This document shows positions 32,747 to 41,581 of a DNA stretch of 64,000 nt, one piece after another. The stretch is from assembly GCA_002381805.1 (NCBI GenBank), contig DFXZ01000008.1:1-64000 (forward strand), in the 5' to 3' direction. Each line of letters starts with the position of its first letter. Position 1 is the first letter of the stretch. Below the pieces are notes generated by a model that saw nothing but the letters and a program-made list of their open reading frames with translations, ran no database searches and was not told the origin of the DNA. A program made the position numbers and the translations under genes. The stretch is from Bdellovibrio sp. UBA4095. Its GTDB lineage: Bacteria; Bdellovibrionota; Bdellovibrionia; Bdellovibrionales; Bdellovibrionaceae.

Positions 32747-34522
32747 ATGAAAAAATTTAAAAGCTGGATTCACGGCCTTCGCGGCAAACTCTTGATGGCC
32801 GCAGTGCTCCCCGTCCTCTGTCTTTCCGGCATGACCTATCTTGCTGTTTCAGAACTCAATCGCTTGGGTGATGATCTAGAAAATGTTTATGTCACCCTGA
32901 TCCCGAGCCTAGACACTCTTGGACAGATCACCACTTACCGTGCCAGTGTCGGATATTTTTTCTGGGCTGCCTATGGAACCAAAGATCAGGCCGCAAGCGC
33001 CGAGTTTGTAAAGAAGGCACAAAGAAGTTTTGATCTTTTGAAAAAGTATCAAGACTCCTACGAGAAAACTCCTCAGTCTTTGGTTGGTGAAAAAGCCAAC
33101 TATCAAAAAGTTCAAGATGGTCGCGCACGATACAACGAGCTTACAGAAATGATTCTGACTCTTCTAGCTAAAAACACTCCAGAAGACGACGCCAAAGCCC
33201 TCGCCCAAATGGAAGGTGGCGAATGGCACAAGATGACTATCGATATCCGCCTAGCTGTTGAAGCAAACACTGCCCTCTATCAAAAAGAAGCCGCCGAAAG
33301 AAATATCGCTCAACAAAATGAAAGAAAAGTCCAAACCCAACTTCTTTCACTTGTTGCCGCTTTCTGTATTTTTGCTCTTGCCGGAATCTTGATGTGGATT
33401 GCTTACCGTGTTTCGAATTCAGTGACTGGGATCTCCGATAAACTTAACAGCGCCGGAAAAGAAGTTTCCCTGGCGCTAACGCAACTTTCTACTGCGGGCC
33501 AATCTCTTTCGAACTCATCCAGTTTATCTGCAGCGTCTCTTGAGCAAACTGTCGCTTCGTTAGAAGAAATGTCATCAATGGTCAAAATGAATTCGAGCAA
33601 CGCTCAGCAAGCGGCGGCTCTTTCTGAATCTTCAAAAGCAGCAGCTGAAGAAGGTCAGAAAGAAATCGTGTCCCTGATCGACTCTATGAAAGACATTTCG
33701 TCATCTTCAAAGAAAATTGCTGAAATCATCAGCGTCATTGATGATATCGCCTTCCAAACGAATCTTTTAGCTTTGAATGCGGCCGTCGAAGCCGCCAGAG
33801 CGGGCGAACAAGGTAAGGGCTTTGCAGTCGTCGCTGATGCCGTTCGAGCTCTCGCTCAGAGATCTGCAGTTGCGGCTAAAGACATCAATGGACTTATCCA
33901 AGAAAGTGTCGAAAAGGTCGACCGTGGCGCCGCCCTTGCTGATAAATCTGGTGTCGTCTTACAGAATATCGTGACCTCCGTTAAGAAAGTCTCTGACTTG
34001 AATACTGAAATTTCCACAGCAAGCACAGAGCAAACAACAGGTATCGCGCAGATCAGTCAGGCTATGAACCATCTTGATCAGGGAACTCAATCCAATGCTG
34101 CGGCATCAGAGGAAATTGCCGCTTCTACGGAAGAAATCTCGGCGCAAGCACAACAAATGGAGAACCTGGTTCAAGATCTACAAAAGGTGATCAACGGTTC
34201 GCACACTCCGGAAGTGTCCTCCGTTGTCGAAAACAAGTCCCACCCTAAGGTCAGTTCAAAAAAGGAAAAGAAATCCGTCGATTTTACACCGAAAGTTTCG
34301 GAAGGCAAAAAGCCTGCCCTTGCCAAGGTTCTTCCAATGATCGGCAAGAAGAAAACTTCCCCTGAACCAGAGAAGACAAAAAAATCAGCACCTAAAGTGG
34401 AAGTCGCGAAACAGCCTTCAGCAATCAAAAAGAAACAGGAAGCATCAGCAGCTGTCATTCCTTTTGATGAAGACGAACAAGAAGATTCCATGAGAAAAGT
34501 GGGCACCACTGACGGATTCTAA
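32747..34522 (+). CDS. Methyl-accepting chemotaxis protein
   Basis: A second chemoreceptor of 591 residues. Transmembrane helices lie at about 13-31 and 202-224 around a helical periplasmic sensor. The signalling tip DDIAFQTNLLALNAAVEAARAGEQGKGFAVVA is near 330-360, and the methylation helices include SNAAASEEIAASTEEI. A long Lys/Pro/Ser linker ends in a tail carrying IPFDED and TTDGF, matching the tail of the chemoreceptor 5 kb upstream. HAMP is reduced or absent. ATG 32747 follows AAAGGA. No FliA-type promoter is visible here, unlike for the other receptor. Confidence 0.94.
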   Translation: MKKFKSWIHGLRGKLLMAAVLPVLCLSGMTYLAVSELNRLGDDLENVYVTLIPSLDTLGQITTYRASVGYFFWAAYGTKDQAASAEFVKKAQRSFDLLKKYQDSYEKTPQSLVGEKANYQKVQDGRARYNELTEMILTLLAKNTPEDDAKALAQMEGGEWHKMTIDIRLAVEANTALYQKEAAERNIAQQNERKVQTQLLSLVAAFCIFALAGILMWIAYRVSNSVTGISDKLNSAGKEVSLALTQLSTAGQSLSNSSSLSAASLEQTVASLEEMSSMVKMNSSNAQQAAALSESSKAAAEEGQKEIVSLIDSMKDISSSSKKIAEIISVIDDIAFQTNLLALNAAVEAARAGEQGKGFAVVADAVRALAQRSAVAAKDINGLIQESVEKVDRGAALADKSGVVLQNIVTSVKKVSDLNTEISTASTEQTTGIAQISQAMNHLDQGTQSNAAASEEIAASTEEISAQAQQMENLVQDLQKVINGSHTPEVSSVVENKSHPKVSSKKEKKSVDFTPKVSEGKKPALAKVLPMIGKKKTSPEPEKTKKSAPKVEVAKQPSAIKKKQEASAAVIPFDEDEQEDSMRKVGTTDGF

Positions 34523-34530
34523 AGTCGAGA

Positions 34531-34566
34531 GTCCTTTATCAGTTTCCCTGATAAAGGACCTTTCTA
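34531..34566 (+). terminator. Intrinsic terminator after the second chemoreceptor gene
   Basis: A perfect 12-base stem (34531-34542 with 34548-34559) around a 5-base loop, followed by CTTTCT. It runs into the end of the convergent feoB gene. Confidence 0.8.
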
Positions 34567-36480
34567 GGGAACTCCAAAAAAGCGCAAACTCTGCACGACA
34601 AGCACGGCCAATACATAAGCCACGACGGTAAAAGCTATCAATTGAACTATAGCAAACCTAGCTGAACCAGACTCTTTCATCTGAATTGCCACTGTCGACA
34701 TACACTGCAAGGCAATCATAAAAAAGACAATCAACCCCAGCACGCTGCTCAAGGTGAATATCTTTTCGCCTGAAGAGTTCACTGCCGTCTCCATTTGCGC
34801 CAAAAGTGACTTTTGTTGAGACTCCTCGTCCGCATCAGTAATATTAAAAGTCACAGCCAAAGAAGACACGAAAACCTCTCGGGCCGCGAATGCCGAAATC
34901 AAGCCCACGCCTACTCGCCAATCGACACCCATGGGAGCAACAACGGGCTCTATCACTTGACCTAAACGACCCGCGTAACTCTGAGAAAGCTTTTCAGTAG
35001 CATCCGTAGCCTGGTAATTCGGAAAAGTCGTCCCAACCCAAATCAATACTGAAAAAATAAAAATCGGTGGTCCCGCTCGTTTTACGTAACCCATGGTTCG
35101 AGTGAATGCCTGATGAAGAAGCACCCTAACTTTGGGAGTTCTATAGATCGGAAGTTCCATCATAAAGAAGGCATTATCTTGTTTTGGTAACATCTTGTTC
35201 AAAACAGCAGCAGCAATAGCTCCTAACACCAAGGACCCCATGTAAACCGCAGCAAGCACCACCCCTGCTTTTAATGGGGACTCATCATGGAAAATAAACG
35301 CTAGTAAGATCGCATAGACTGGCAGGCGGGCCGAGCAAGTCATCAAAGGAATTATAAACGAAGTGATCATTCGATCTCTTTTGGAAGAGATGTTTCGTGT
35401 CGCCATGATCGCAGGAACAGCACAAGCAAATCCTGAGAGAAGAGGCACAAATGAACGACCACTCATTCCCAGTTTTGAAAAAGGTTTGTCGATCAAAGTC
35501 GCTGCACGGGCCAGATATCCAGACCCTTCTAGAAAACTAATCCCGAGAAAGAGAATGAAAATCTGTGGCACAAAAACCATCACCGCGCCAAAACTAGCAA
35601 TCAAACCATTGCCGGCAAAGTCAGCCCAAAGACTGTCGGGCCCTAGCTCCGTAATGAACTCATTCGCCGCCGAAAACCAACCATCAACAACGTCCATAAA
35701 CGGAGCCGCCATCCAAAAAATAGATGAAAACAGCGCCGCCATTATAACAAAAAACAGGCCCAGCCCCCAAATCGGATGAAGCAGAGCTCGATCCAGTTTT
35801 TCCGTATTCGCTACAATTCTGTTCAGTCGTTCAAAGGCCGGATCCGTCAGATGAGTCAGGGCTTGCTGAGCAATCCGTTCGCACTCCTGTAACTTAGAGT
35901 CTTGAGTGTCCAAACTCCAAGGAGTGGGTTTAATTGGCGTCTGGCTTCGCTCCATTTTTTTCGCTTCAGCAACGATTTCCTTAAGTCCGCCAGCCAACAA
36001 TCCATCGAATGTTAAAACAGGACATCCTAATGTTTTTTGAAGCAAAGGAAGATCCAGTCGCAAACCTTCTTTAGCAAGGAGATCCGCCATTGTGATCACC
36101 ACGACCATGGGAAATCCCGTTTCCTGGACCTGCATAGCCAACTGTAAGTGCCGAGACAATTGCGTTCCATCAACCACAACGACGATACCGCTAACCTCAC
36201 CCACGCGAGGATTTTCATAGATGGCTTTTAAGGTGACTTCTTCGTCAGCGCTTTTCGGGTGAAGACTGTATGTCCCGGGAGTGTCCATAGCAATAAGGCC
36301 GTCACCTAAATGCGACGCCAAATTTCCCAAAGAGTACTCCACCGTAGCTCCAGGGTAGTTCACTGTTTTAAAACGTGAACCGGTCAGCCAGTTATAGAGA
36401 GTGGTCTTACCAGAATTCGGGGCTCCAACCAGAGCGATTGTTTTGCTCTTGGGGTTTACTTCAGTTTCACTAGGGCGCAT
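34564..36480 (-). CDS. feoB: Ferrous iron transporter FeoB
   Basis: Inner-membrane Fe(II) importer. The 638 residues have an N-terminal G domain (P-loop GAPNSGKTTLYN near residue 19, DTPGTYSL near 65), a helical GDI-like spacer, and a membrane part with Gate motifs including the cysteine in GFACAVPAIMATR. It is shorter than the E. coli protein, mostly at the C terminus and spacer. It overlaps feoA by 25 bases. I looked for a Fur box upstream of feoA and found none convincing. Confidence 0.96.
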   Translation of the reverse strand: MRPSETEVNPKSKTIALVGAPNSGKTTLYNWLTGSRFKTVNYPGATVEYSLGNLASHLGDGLIAMDTPGTYSLHPKSADEEVTLKAIYENPRVGEVSGIVVVVDGTQLSRHLQLAMQVQETGFPMVVVITMADLLAKEGLRLDLPLLQKTLGCPVLTFDGLLAGGLKEIVAEAKKMERSQTPIKPTPWSLDTQDSKLQECERIAQQALTHLTDPAFERLNRIVANTEKLDRALLHPIWGLGLFFVIMAALFSSIFWMAAPFMDVVDGWFSAANEFITELGPDSLWADFAGNGLIASFGAVMVFVPQIFILFLGISFLEGSGYLARAATLIDKPFSKLGMSGRSFVPLLSGFACAVPAIMATRNISSKRDRMITSFIIPLMTCSARLPVYAILLAFIFHDESPLKAGVVLAAVYMGSLVLGAIAAAVLNKMLPKQDNAFFMMELPIYRTPKVRVLLHQAFTRTMGYVKRAGPPIFIFSVLIWVGTTFPNYQATDATEKLSQSYAGRLGQVIEPVVAPMGVDWRVGVGLISAFAAREVFVSSLAVTFNITDADEESQQKSLLAQMETAVNSSGEKIFTLSSVLGLIVFFMIALQCMSTVAIQMKESGSARFAIVQLIAFTVVAYVLAVLVVQSLRFFGVP

Positions 36481-36686
36481 ATCGCTTCCTCATTTCGTAA
36501 AGCCAGAAAACTCGTATTGAAGCGCACAAGCAGCGGTCCACCGAAAGGTGCTCGGCCCAAAAGAGTTAATACCATTCCCTTACGAAGTCCCATTTCGTGC
36601 AGACGCTGACATAACACAGCATCTCCCACAAAATTATGAATTTCGACGGTTTGTCCTGGCTTCAGGGAAGGCTCAAGTAAAGTCAT
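36456..36686 (-). CDS. feoA: Ferrous iron transport protein FeoA
   Basis: A 76-residue SH3-like protein that supports FeoB. The typical LHEMGLRKGMVLTLLGRAPFGGPLLVRF region is at about 30-58. It is the first gene of feoAB and overlaps feoB by 25 bases. No FeoC-like gene follows. Confidence 0.93.
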   Translation of the reverse strand: MTLLEPSLKPGQTVEIHNFVGDAVLCQRLHEMGLRKGMVLTLLGRAPFGGPLLVRFNTSFLALRNEEAICALVKLK

Positions 36687-36890
36687 ATATTCCTCTGGCT
36701 AATACCTATTCTTAAGTAAGTTTTCGAGTCCGCAAAGGGAAGTTCTTTAGGCTCGACCTAAGCAATTGAAAACAAGTTGAGAATCAGCGGAGCTCAAATC
36801 TGAGGCGACTTAAAGTATCCCTTGCAATGCCAAAGTCCGGTTTTAAGAACACATTATTAAGTTTAAGGTCGAGGGGCCGATCTAAGTCTT

Positions 36891-37952
36891 ATGGATATAA
36901 GTTTTAAGACTTCAGTCAGCACAGCGATATTGATTCTTGCAACTCATCTGTCCGCGAAGGCACTGGATGTGGTCTATGTACCCGCTTACTGCCCTTCTGA
37001 AAACCTCCGAGTGCAGATCAAAAACACCACCTCTCGCCATCAGCGCGCGTGGACTCAGGTCCGCGTCGACGGCGAGCTTATTGAAAAGCATTTTGACCTC
37101 CAACCTCGAGAGGAGATCAAAATTGCCGGATCAGATTTCCTTATAGAGAATCGTGGGTTCTCGCTAAAGTCATTTGAACCTCAAACACTTCAGTTCAAAT
37201 TGTCATGTGGCAATCAGAGCGTCGCTGTCCCGTCTCAGACCTCCTCACCCCAGGTTCAACATAAATTTGCCTTTGGAACCCGAGAGGTGAAAATACATTT
37301 ACTGAATCTCTTCTTAAAATCAAATTCCGTCCAACTAAGCGCCTATTCCGCCACCAACCATCTGGTGGAACAGCGAGAGATCATCCTTGAAAACTATTAT
37401 GATACAGCAAGCTTGCAGTGGAGTTTTCCGACTTCTGTTCACAGAGTCGAAATTCACGGACAAGAAAGACTTCACTCCTTCGCTTTTTACGAGAATATTC
37501 AAGGACATGAAAAACAAAGTATGAGTCTTGCTTTAGAAGCCCCGCTTTTAGATGCGGATCCTGCCAAAGTATATTTTTTAGTCTCCACAAAGGAAACCCC
37601 TGCCCGGGAATCCTTTGTCATTGCCTTAGATGATCCAAAAATGATCAAAACGGCACGGGAGCAAATTCATTCACCGGCCTTCGAAAAAATAATTGTCGCC
37701 GGAATCGAACTTGGGCATGGCAATTACAACCGATCTTTTTCAGCCAAAGACCGCGCGCCTTACTCCTGGTCCGTTCAGCGTGTGGATGCCTTCGCAGACT
37801 TTGCTCATATCGATTGCGATGGCAGTCCGGACCTTACAGAAGAACGGCTCTATCAAAAATTGAACGAGGGCGGGCGGATTTGCTTTTGGCGCTATCGCGT
37901 GACAAGAGAATTGACCCATCATGAAGTGGTCAGAGGACAGCTAGATCCTTAA
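36891..37952 (+). CDS. Secreted protein with a BP74-like C-terminal domain
   Basis: An exported protein of 353 residues with a signal peptide (about 1-24, ending AKA). Residues about 25-220 are beta-rich and unrecognised. The last 120 resemble the BP74 N-terminal domain family: FVIALDDPKMIKTAREQI, a GHGNYNRSF turn (compare the usual YNPPW), YSWSVQRVDAFADFAHIDCDGSPDLTEE. That domain is known mostly from Dictyostelium and scattered bacteria and has no firm function (from memory). The assignment is inference. The neighbours are feoAB (divergent) and the PTPS pair (convergent). Confidence 0.75.
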   Translation: MDISFKTSVSTAILILATHLSAKALDVVYVPAYCPSENLRVQIKNTTSRHQRAWTQVRVDGELIEKHFDLQPREEIKIAGSDFLIENRGFSLKSFEPQTLQFKLSCGNQSVAVPSQTSSPQVQHKFAFGTREVKIHLLNLFLKSNSVQLSAYSATNHLVEQREIILENYYDTASLQWSFPTSVHRVEIHGQERLHSFAFYENIQGHEKQSMSLALEAPLLDADPAKVYFLVSTKETPARESFVIALDDPKMIKTAREQIHSPAFEKIIVAGIELGHGNYNRSFSAKDRAPYSWSVQRVDAFADFAHIDCDGSPDLTEERLYQKLNEGGRICFWRYRVTRELTHHEVVRGQLDP

Positions 37953-38434
37953 TAAGGTATCTGCGTTGAGGCTCCTTGGCCAGCCGTCTCTTCGACAAGC
38001 ACTCGAACCTGGAGCACGCCATACTTTTTAAATTCACTATAGAACTCCTCTGCGAGGAGACTCGATAACTGCTCAACACTGGTATTTGTTACCGGCAAGA
38101 GCACCACTTCATTACGAGGAAAAACATAGAAACGATCTCGAAAGCGAACCTCTAAGGAATCGCCTTTCACGGCGGTCAGCATTTCTTTGTGCTGAGCTGG
38201 CAAAAGAACAATTTCGTCCCATTGATCCAAACGCGACTTAATAAACTTCTTGAATACGTTGAAATCAACAAAGTACCCCTGTGTATTATTTCCCTGATCC
38301 GGAGTCACTAAATCGACCGTAACCTGATAGTTATGACCATGCAAACGCTCGGCCTGCGTTTCATTAAAGATAAGAAAATGAGCGGCAGAAAACTTAAAGT
38401 TTTGCTTTGCTAAATGCAATGTGGTCATGGACAT
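37949..38434 (-). CDS. QueD/PTPS-family paralogue lacking the usual catalytic residues
   Basis: A T-fold protein of 161 residues in the 6-pyruvoyltetrahydropterin synthase / 6-carboxytetrahydropterin synthase family. The three zinc histidines are kept (FSAAHFL and RLHGHNYQV). The catalytic Cys, which lies four residues before the first HGH histidine in QueD, is Ala here, with a Glu beside it. The LDH catalytic His is also replaced (WDEIVLLP). ATG 38434 follows TTGAGG at 5 bases; a GTG two codons earlier is less likely. It is divergent from a normal QueD with about 28 bases between the starts, and its role is unknown. Confidence 0.85.
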   Translation of the reverse strand: MSMTTLHLAKQNFKFSAAHFLIFNETQAERLHGHNYQVTVDLVTPDQGNNTQGYFVDFNVFKKFIKSRLDQWDEIVLLPAQHKEMLTAVKGDSLEVRFRDRFYVFPRNEVVLLPVTNTSVEQLSSLLAEEFYSEFKKYGVLQVRVLVEETAGQGASTQIPY

Positions 38435-38462
38435 AATCACCTCAAGTGGTTATACGTTTATC

Positions 38463-38822
38463 ATGAAATTCGAACTGAAGCAGCATTTTCAAATTGAATC
38501 CGCCCGTTATTTACCGCATCTTCCTCCTGAACACCCGTGTTCCCGGATGCATGGGCACAGTTTTAAAATTGTACTGACATTGGTTGGCCCACTAGATCCC
38601 GTCTTGGGATGGGTGATCGATTACAACGATATTCAAAGCAAGATGCAGCCGCTTCTTGCGCAGCTGGATCACCGGGTGCTTAATGAAGTTCCCGGACTGG
38701 AAAACCCCACCTCCGAGCTGCTCGCGAAATGGTTATACGATCACGGCAGTCAGCATCTGGAAGGTCTGATCCGTGTGACTGTGGCAGAGACACCCTTAAC
38801 AGAGTGCTCCTACCCTGCCTAG
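38463..38822 (+). CDS. queD: 6-carboxytetrahydropterin synthase QueD
   Basis: Queuosine/7-deazapurine pathway enzyme that makes 6-carboxytetrahydropterin. The 119 residues have CSRMHGHSF (Cys then HGH, the QueD pattern), QLDHRVLNEVPG with the catalytic Asp-His, and VAETPLTECSY with the substrate Glu. ATG 38463 gives the normal compact length. The ribosome-binding site is weak. No queC, queE or queF is in the window. It diverges from an altered paralogue. Confidence 0.92.
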   Translation: MKFELKQHFQIESARYLPHLPPEHPCSRMHGHSFKIVLTLVGPLDPVLGWVIDYNDIQSKMQPLLAQLDHRVLNEVPGLENPTSELLAKWLYDHGSQHLEGLIRVTVAETPLTECSYPA

Positions 38823-38853
38823 GACTTCTGCCTCTTCCTTAGAAGTGGGTCGA

Positions 38854-39681
38854 TTACTTAATAAGAGCCGAGTTAACTCGAACTGCCGGCCCCAAATCCA
38901 AATCCCTTTGAAACTTTTGCCGGAACATAGGCGGATAAAGCATCACGACCGTAGAACCCATGCGGAACATACCAAGCTCATCGCCTTTCTTGACCGCAAT
39001 TCCCTCGGGGTATGTCTTGTATTGAGGAATACGCGGTCCTTCTTGGTTACCACGAATTTGCTCGTCGAAAGTCAGAACAATGTGCCCTACGTTCGTAGCT
39101 CCTACAAAAACAACTCCCACCACCCCAAGATCCGTTTCGATCTCGACAAGGACCCGTTCATTGACCGAGAACAGATTGGGCACATTCTGAGTGCTCCACT
39201 CATTCACCGGCCAAAGCATTCCTGGTAAATAGCGAACGGCTTTAATTATTCCATCCACAGGACTGTGAACCCGGTGGTAATCCGTAGGGCAAAGGTAATA
39301 GGTCAAAAACAAACCACCCAACCATTTTTTATCGCTCTCGCTGTCATGGGTAAACTCGGTCAGCTTATATGTTCGTCCCTTTGCCTGAATCAAGGTGCCG
39401 TCATCTATTGTAGCCGCCTGTGTAATACGACTGTCGGCTGGATGAACCGCCCAAGAAGGCGCCACGGGTCGGATTCCTGCTTTAAGGCGCCGAACGAAAA
39501 ACTCACCGATAGAAGGATATTCATCATAGGATCGCTCGGCCTCGTCCAGGCGAATTTTATAAAAGCTTGCAAAAGCCTTAATGCTTGGATGAACCAACCA
39601 AGAAGGGCCTTCCCAATGCATGAGACGACCGACGAGACGGCTTAAACGACGTTTTGGCAGAATTCTTGTTACTACAGACAT
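38854..39681 (-). CDS. psd: Phosphatidylserine decarboxylase
   Basis: Pyruvoyl enzyme that makes phosphatidylethanolamine at the membrane. Near the C terminus is the self-cleavage motif in FRMGSTVVMLYP (Ser becomes the pyruvoyl group), and earlier come GEFFVRRLKAGIRP, TDYHRVHSPVDG and HIVLTFDEQIRGNQEG. I chose ATG 39681 (275 residues) because VVTRILPKRRLSRLVGR lines up with the usual N terminus. A GTG at 39717 with a G-rich site would add 12 residues. It ends next to queD, tail to tail. Confidence 0.94.
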   Translation of the reverse strand: MSVVTRILPKRRLSRLVGRLMHWEGPSWLVHPSIKAFASFYKIRLDEAERSYDEYPSIGEFFVRRLKAGIRPVAPSWAVHPADSRITQAATIDDGTLIQAKGRTYKLTEFTHDSESDKKWLGGLFLTYYLCPTDYHRVHSPVDGIIKAVRYLPGMLWPVNEWSTQNVPNLFSVNERVLVEIETDLGVVGVVFVGATNVGHIVLTFDEQIRGNQEGPRIPQYKTYPEGIAVKKGDELGMFRMGSTVVMLYPPMFRQKFQRDLDLGPAVRVNSALIK

Positions 39682-39776
39682 TGAATTTTTATATCCCGAA
39701 AGCCACCCCTTTGTCACGGCCCCCTTTTCTTGTTATATTGAAGCCATTGGCCCATAACAAGAGCCCCGAGGAAAAA

Positions 39777-41330
39777 ATGGCAAAGATATTCCAGAATATC
39801 GAGATCCCTATTGATCAAGACCTTGAAGAAAAGTTGCAATACCTTATGCCAGACCACGGTCCCTACCGAATTCTGCGCCAAAGTGTCGATGCCCGCCGAT
39901 CTCATTCACCACACTTCGTTTATTCGATTGAAGTTGCCGAAAAAAATGAAAGCCTCAGCCTGCCCCAGTTCCAACTGGAAAAAATCCCCAAGCCGGCAAA
40001 AAAGCCTCTTATTATCGGATCAGGACCTGCTGGTTTATTCGCGGCCTTACGATTTGTTGAACGAGGCGTGCCTTGCATTCTTTTCGAGCGGGGCTCTGAA
40101 AGCGGTGAACGCATCAAGGGAATCAATCAGTACTGGCGCTATGGCAAACTCGATCCTCGCAATAATGTTTGCTATGGTGAAGGTGGAGCCGGCCTGTATT
40201 CCGACGGCAAGCTTATCACTCGGATTAAATCCCCAGACATCCCCTATGTCATGAATCGCCTGGTTCAATTCGGCGCTCCCGAAGAGATCCAATGGCTTTC
40301 AAATCCACATGTTGGCTCCGATCGCATTCGCCGAGTCATACCCAAGCTGCGGGAATTCCTGATAGCAAATGGCTGTGAAATCCATTTTGATACTCAGGTG
40401 ACTGAAATCCTCACAGAAAACAAACAAGTCATCGGCGTACGAACTGAACAAGGGACTGAACACCTCTCCCCTTATGTTATTCTGGCGACAGGCCATTCTG
40501 CAGAAGACATGATTCATCATCTGCATAAAATTGGAGTTCACATGGACGGAAAGTCTTTTGCGATGGGCCTGAGAGTTGAGCACTCCCAAGCCGCCGTCAA
40601 CAGGATCCAATACCGCCAATTCGCCGATCATCCAAAATTAGGCGCTGCCAACTACAAGCTGGCCCACCATGATTCCAAATCTAATGTTGGGGTTTATTCT
40701 TTCTGCATGTGTCCTGGCGGCTACGTACTCTCGTCAGGGACCGAAGCGGACGGTATTGTTTGTAATGGGATGAGCAACTATCGGCGTAATTCGCCCTATG
40801 CCAATGCCGCCATTGTTGTCAGCATTGATCACGACAAATACTTCGGTAAAGATGATGTTTTTGGAGGTTTGCGCTTAAGACGTGAACTTGAAACAAAAGT
40901 CTACCAGGCTGTTCTACAAGCCGGGGGAACTAAAGAACTCCCTGCGCAAAATTTATTGGACTTTATCTATGGCACGGGAAAGTCAGGACCACGCCCCCTT
41001 AAGGCCGGGTCTTCACCATCCGGCGCTATTCATGTTCGACTTGATGAAGCTTTACCTGCACAAATACGTGATCGAATTCGTGAAGGTTTTGAAAACTTTA
41101 ATCGCAACATGAAAGGATTTATCAGCGAAGACGCTCAAGTCTACGGCATAGAATCAAGAACCAGCTGCCCCGTGCGCATCACTCGTAATTCGCAAACACT
41201 ACAAAGTGTTTCGCACAGTGGCTTGTACCCTGCGGGGGAAGGAGCCGGTTATGCCGGCGGTATTACTTCCGCAGCATGTGATGGGATTCGCATAGCCGAA
41301 GCCATTATTGCAGAGCTCGCCAGCAACTGA
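39777..41330 (+). CDS. FAD-dependent dehydrogenase, COG2509-like
   Basis: A soluble flavoprotein of 517 residues in the uncharacterised FAD-dependent dehydrogenase family. After about 85 residues of an N-terminal domain comes the Rossmann loop GSGPAGLFAALRFVERGV with the acidic end FERG. Also visible are CYGEGGAGLYSDGKLITR, ATGHSAEDMI, VYSFCMCPGGYV and PAGEGAGYAGGITSAACDGI, a C-terminal FAD site. ATG 39777 has GAGGA 4 bases upstream. Substrate unknown. The gene stands alone, divergent from psd. Confidence 0.9.
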   Translation: MAKIFQNIEIPIDQDLEEKLQYLMPDHGPYRILRQSVDARRSHSPHFVYSIEVAEKNESLSLPQFQLEKIPKPAKKPLIIGSGPAGLFAALRFVERGVPCILFERGSESGERIKGINQYWRYGKLDPRNNVCYGEGGAGLYSDGKLITRIKSPDIPYVMNRLVQFGAPEEIQWLSNPHVGSDRIRRVIPKLREFLIANGCEIHFDTQVTEILTENKQVIGVRTEQGTEHLSPYVILATGHSAEDMIHHLHKIGVHMDGKSFAMGLRVEHSQAAVNRIQYRQFADHPKLGAANYKLAHHDSKSNVGVYSFCMCPGGYVLSSGTEADGIVCNGMSNYRRNSPYANAAIVVSIDHDKYFGKDDVFGGLRLRRELETKVYQAVLQAGGTKELPAQNLLDFIYGTGKSGPRPLKAGSSPSGAIHVRLDEALPAQIRDRIREGFENFNRNMKGFISEDAQVYGIESRTSCPVRITRNSQTLQSVSHSGLYPAGEGAGYAGGITSAACDGIRIAEAIIAELASN

Positions 41331-41581
41331 TATCCGTATTTTCTCTGATACGAAGTCGCTGCTCCAATATAGAACGCCTATAATTCAGCTCAAAACAAAA
41401 TTATGTGTACCTGAGAATCAGTCCCGCAAATGTTCACATATTTTTATAAAATAGTCCTTTGCATATCTAATAAAACAAAATCCATCCGATACGTGTACTA
41501 ATCGCATCTTTGTCACACGCTCGATCATCAGCTTGCTTCAACCGCTCCAGAGTCATCAGAAATTTACAAAAAAGGAGTTTT

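Noticed and set aside
36687..36890. Search for a Fur box upstream of feoA
   Set aside because: The region is moderately AT-rich but shows no stretch close to the GATAATGATAATCATTATC consensus.
38823..38853. ACTTCT/AGAAGT hairpin between queD and psd
   Set aside because: Only six pairs with a long loop and no T-run; too weak to call a terminator.
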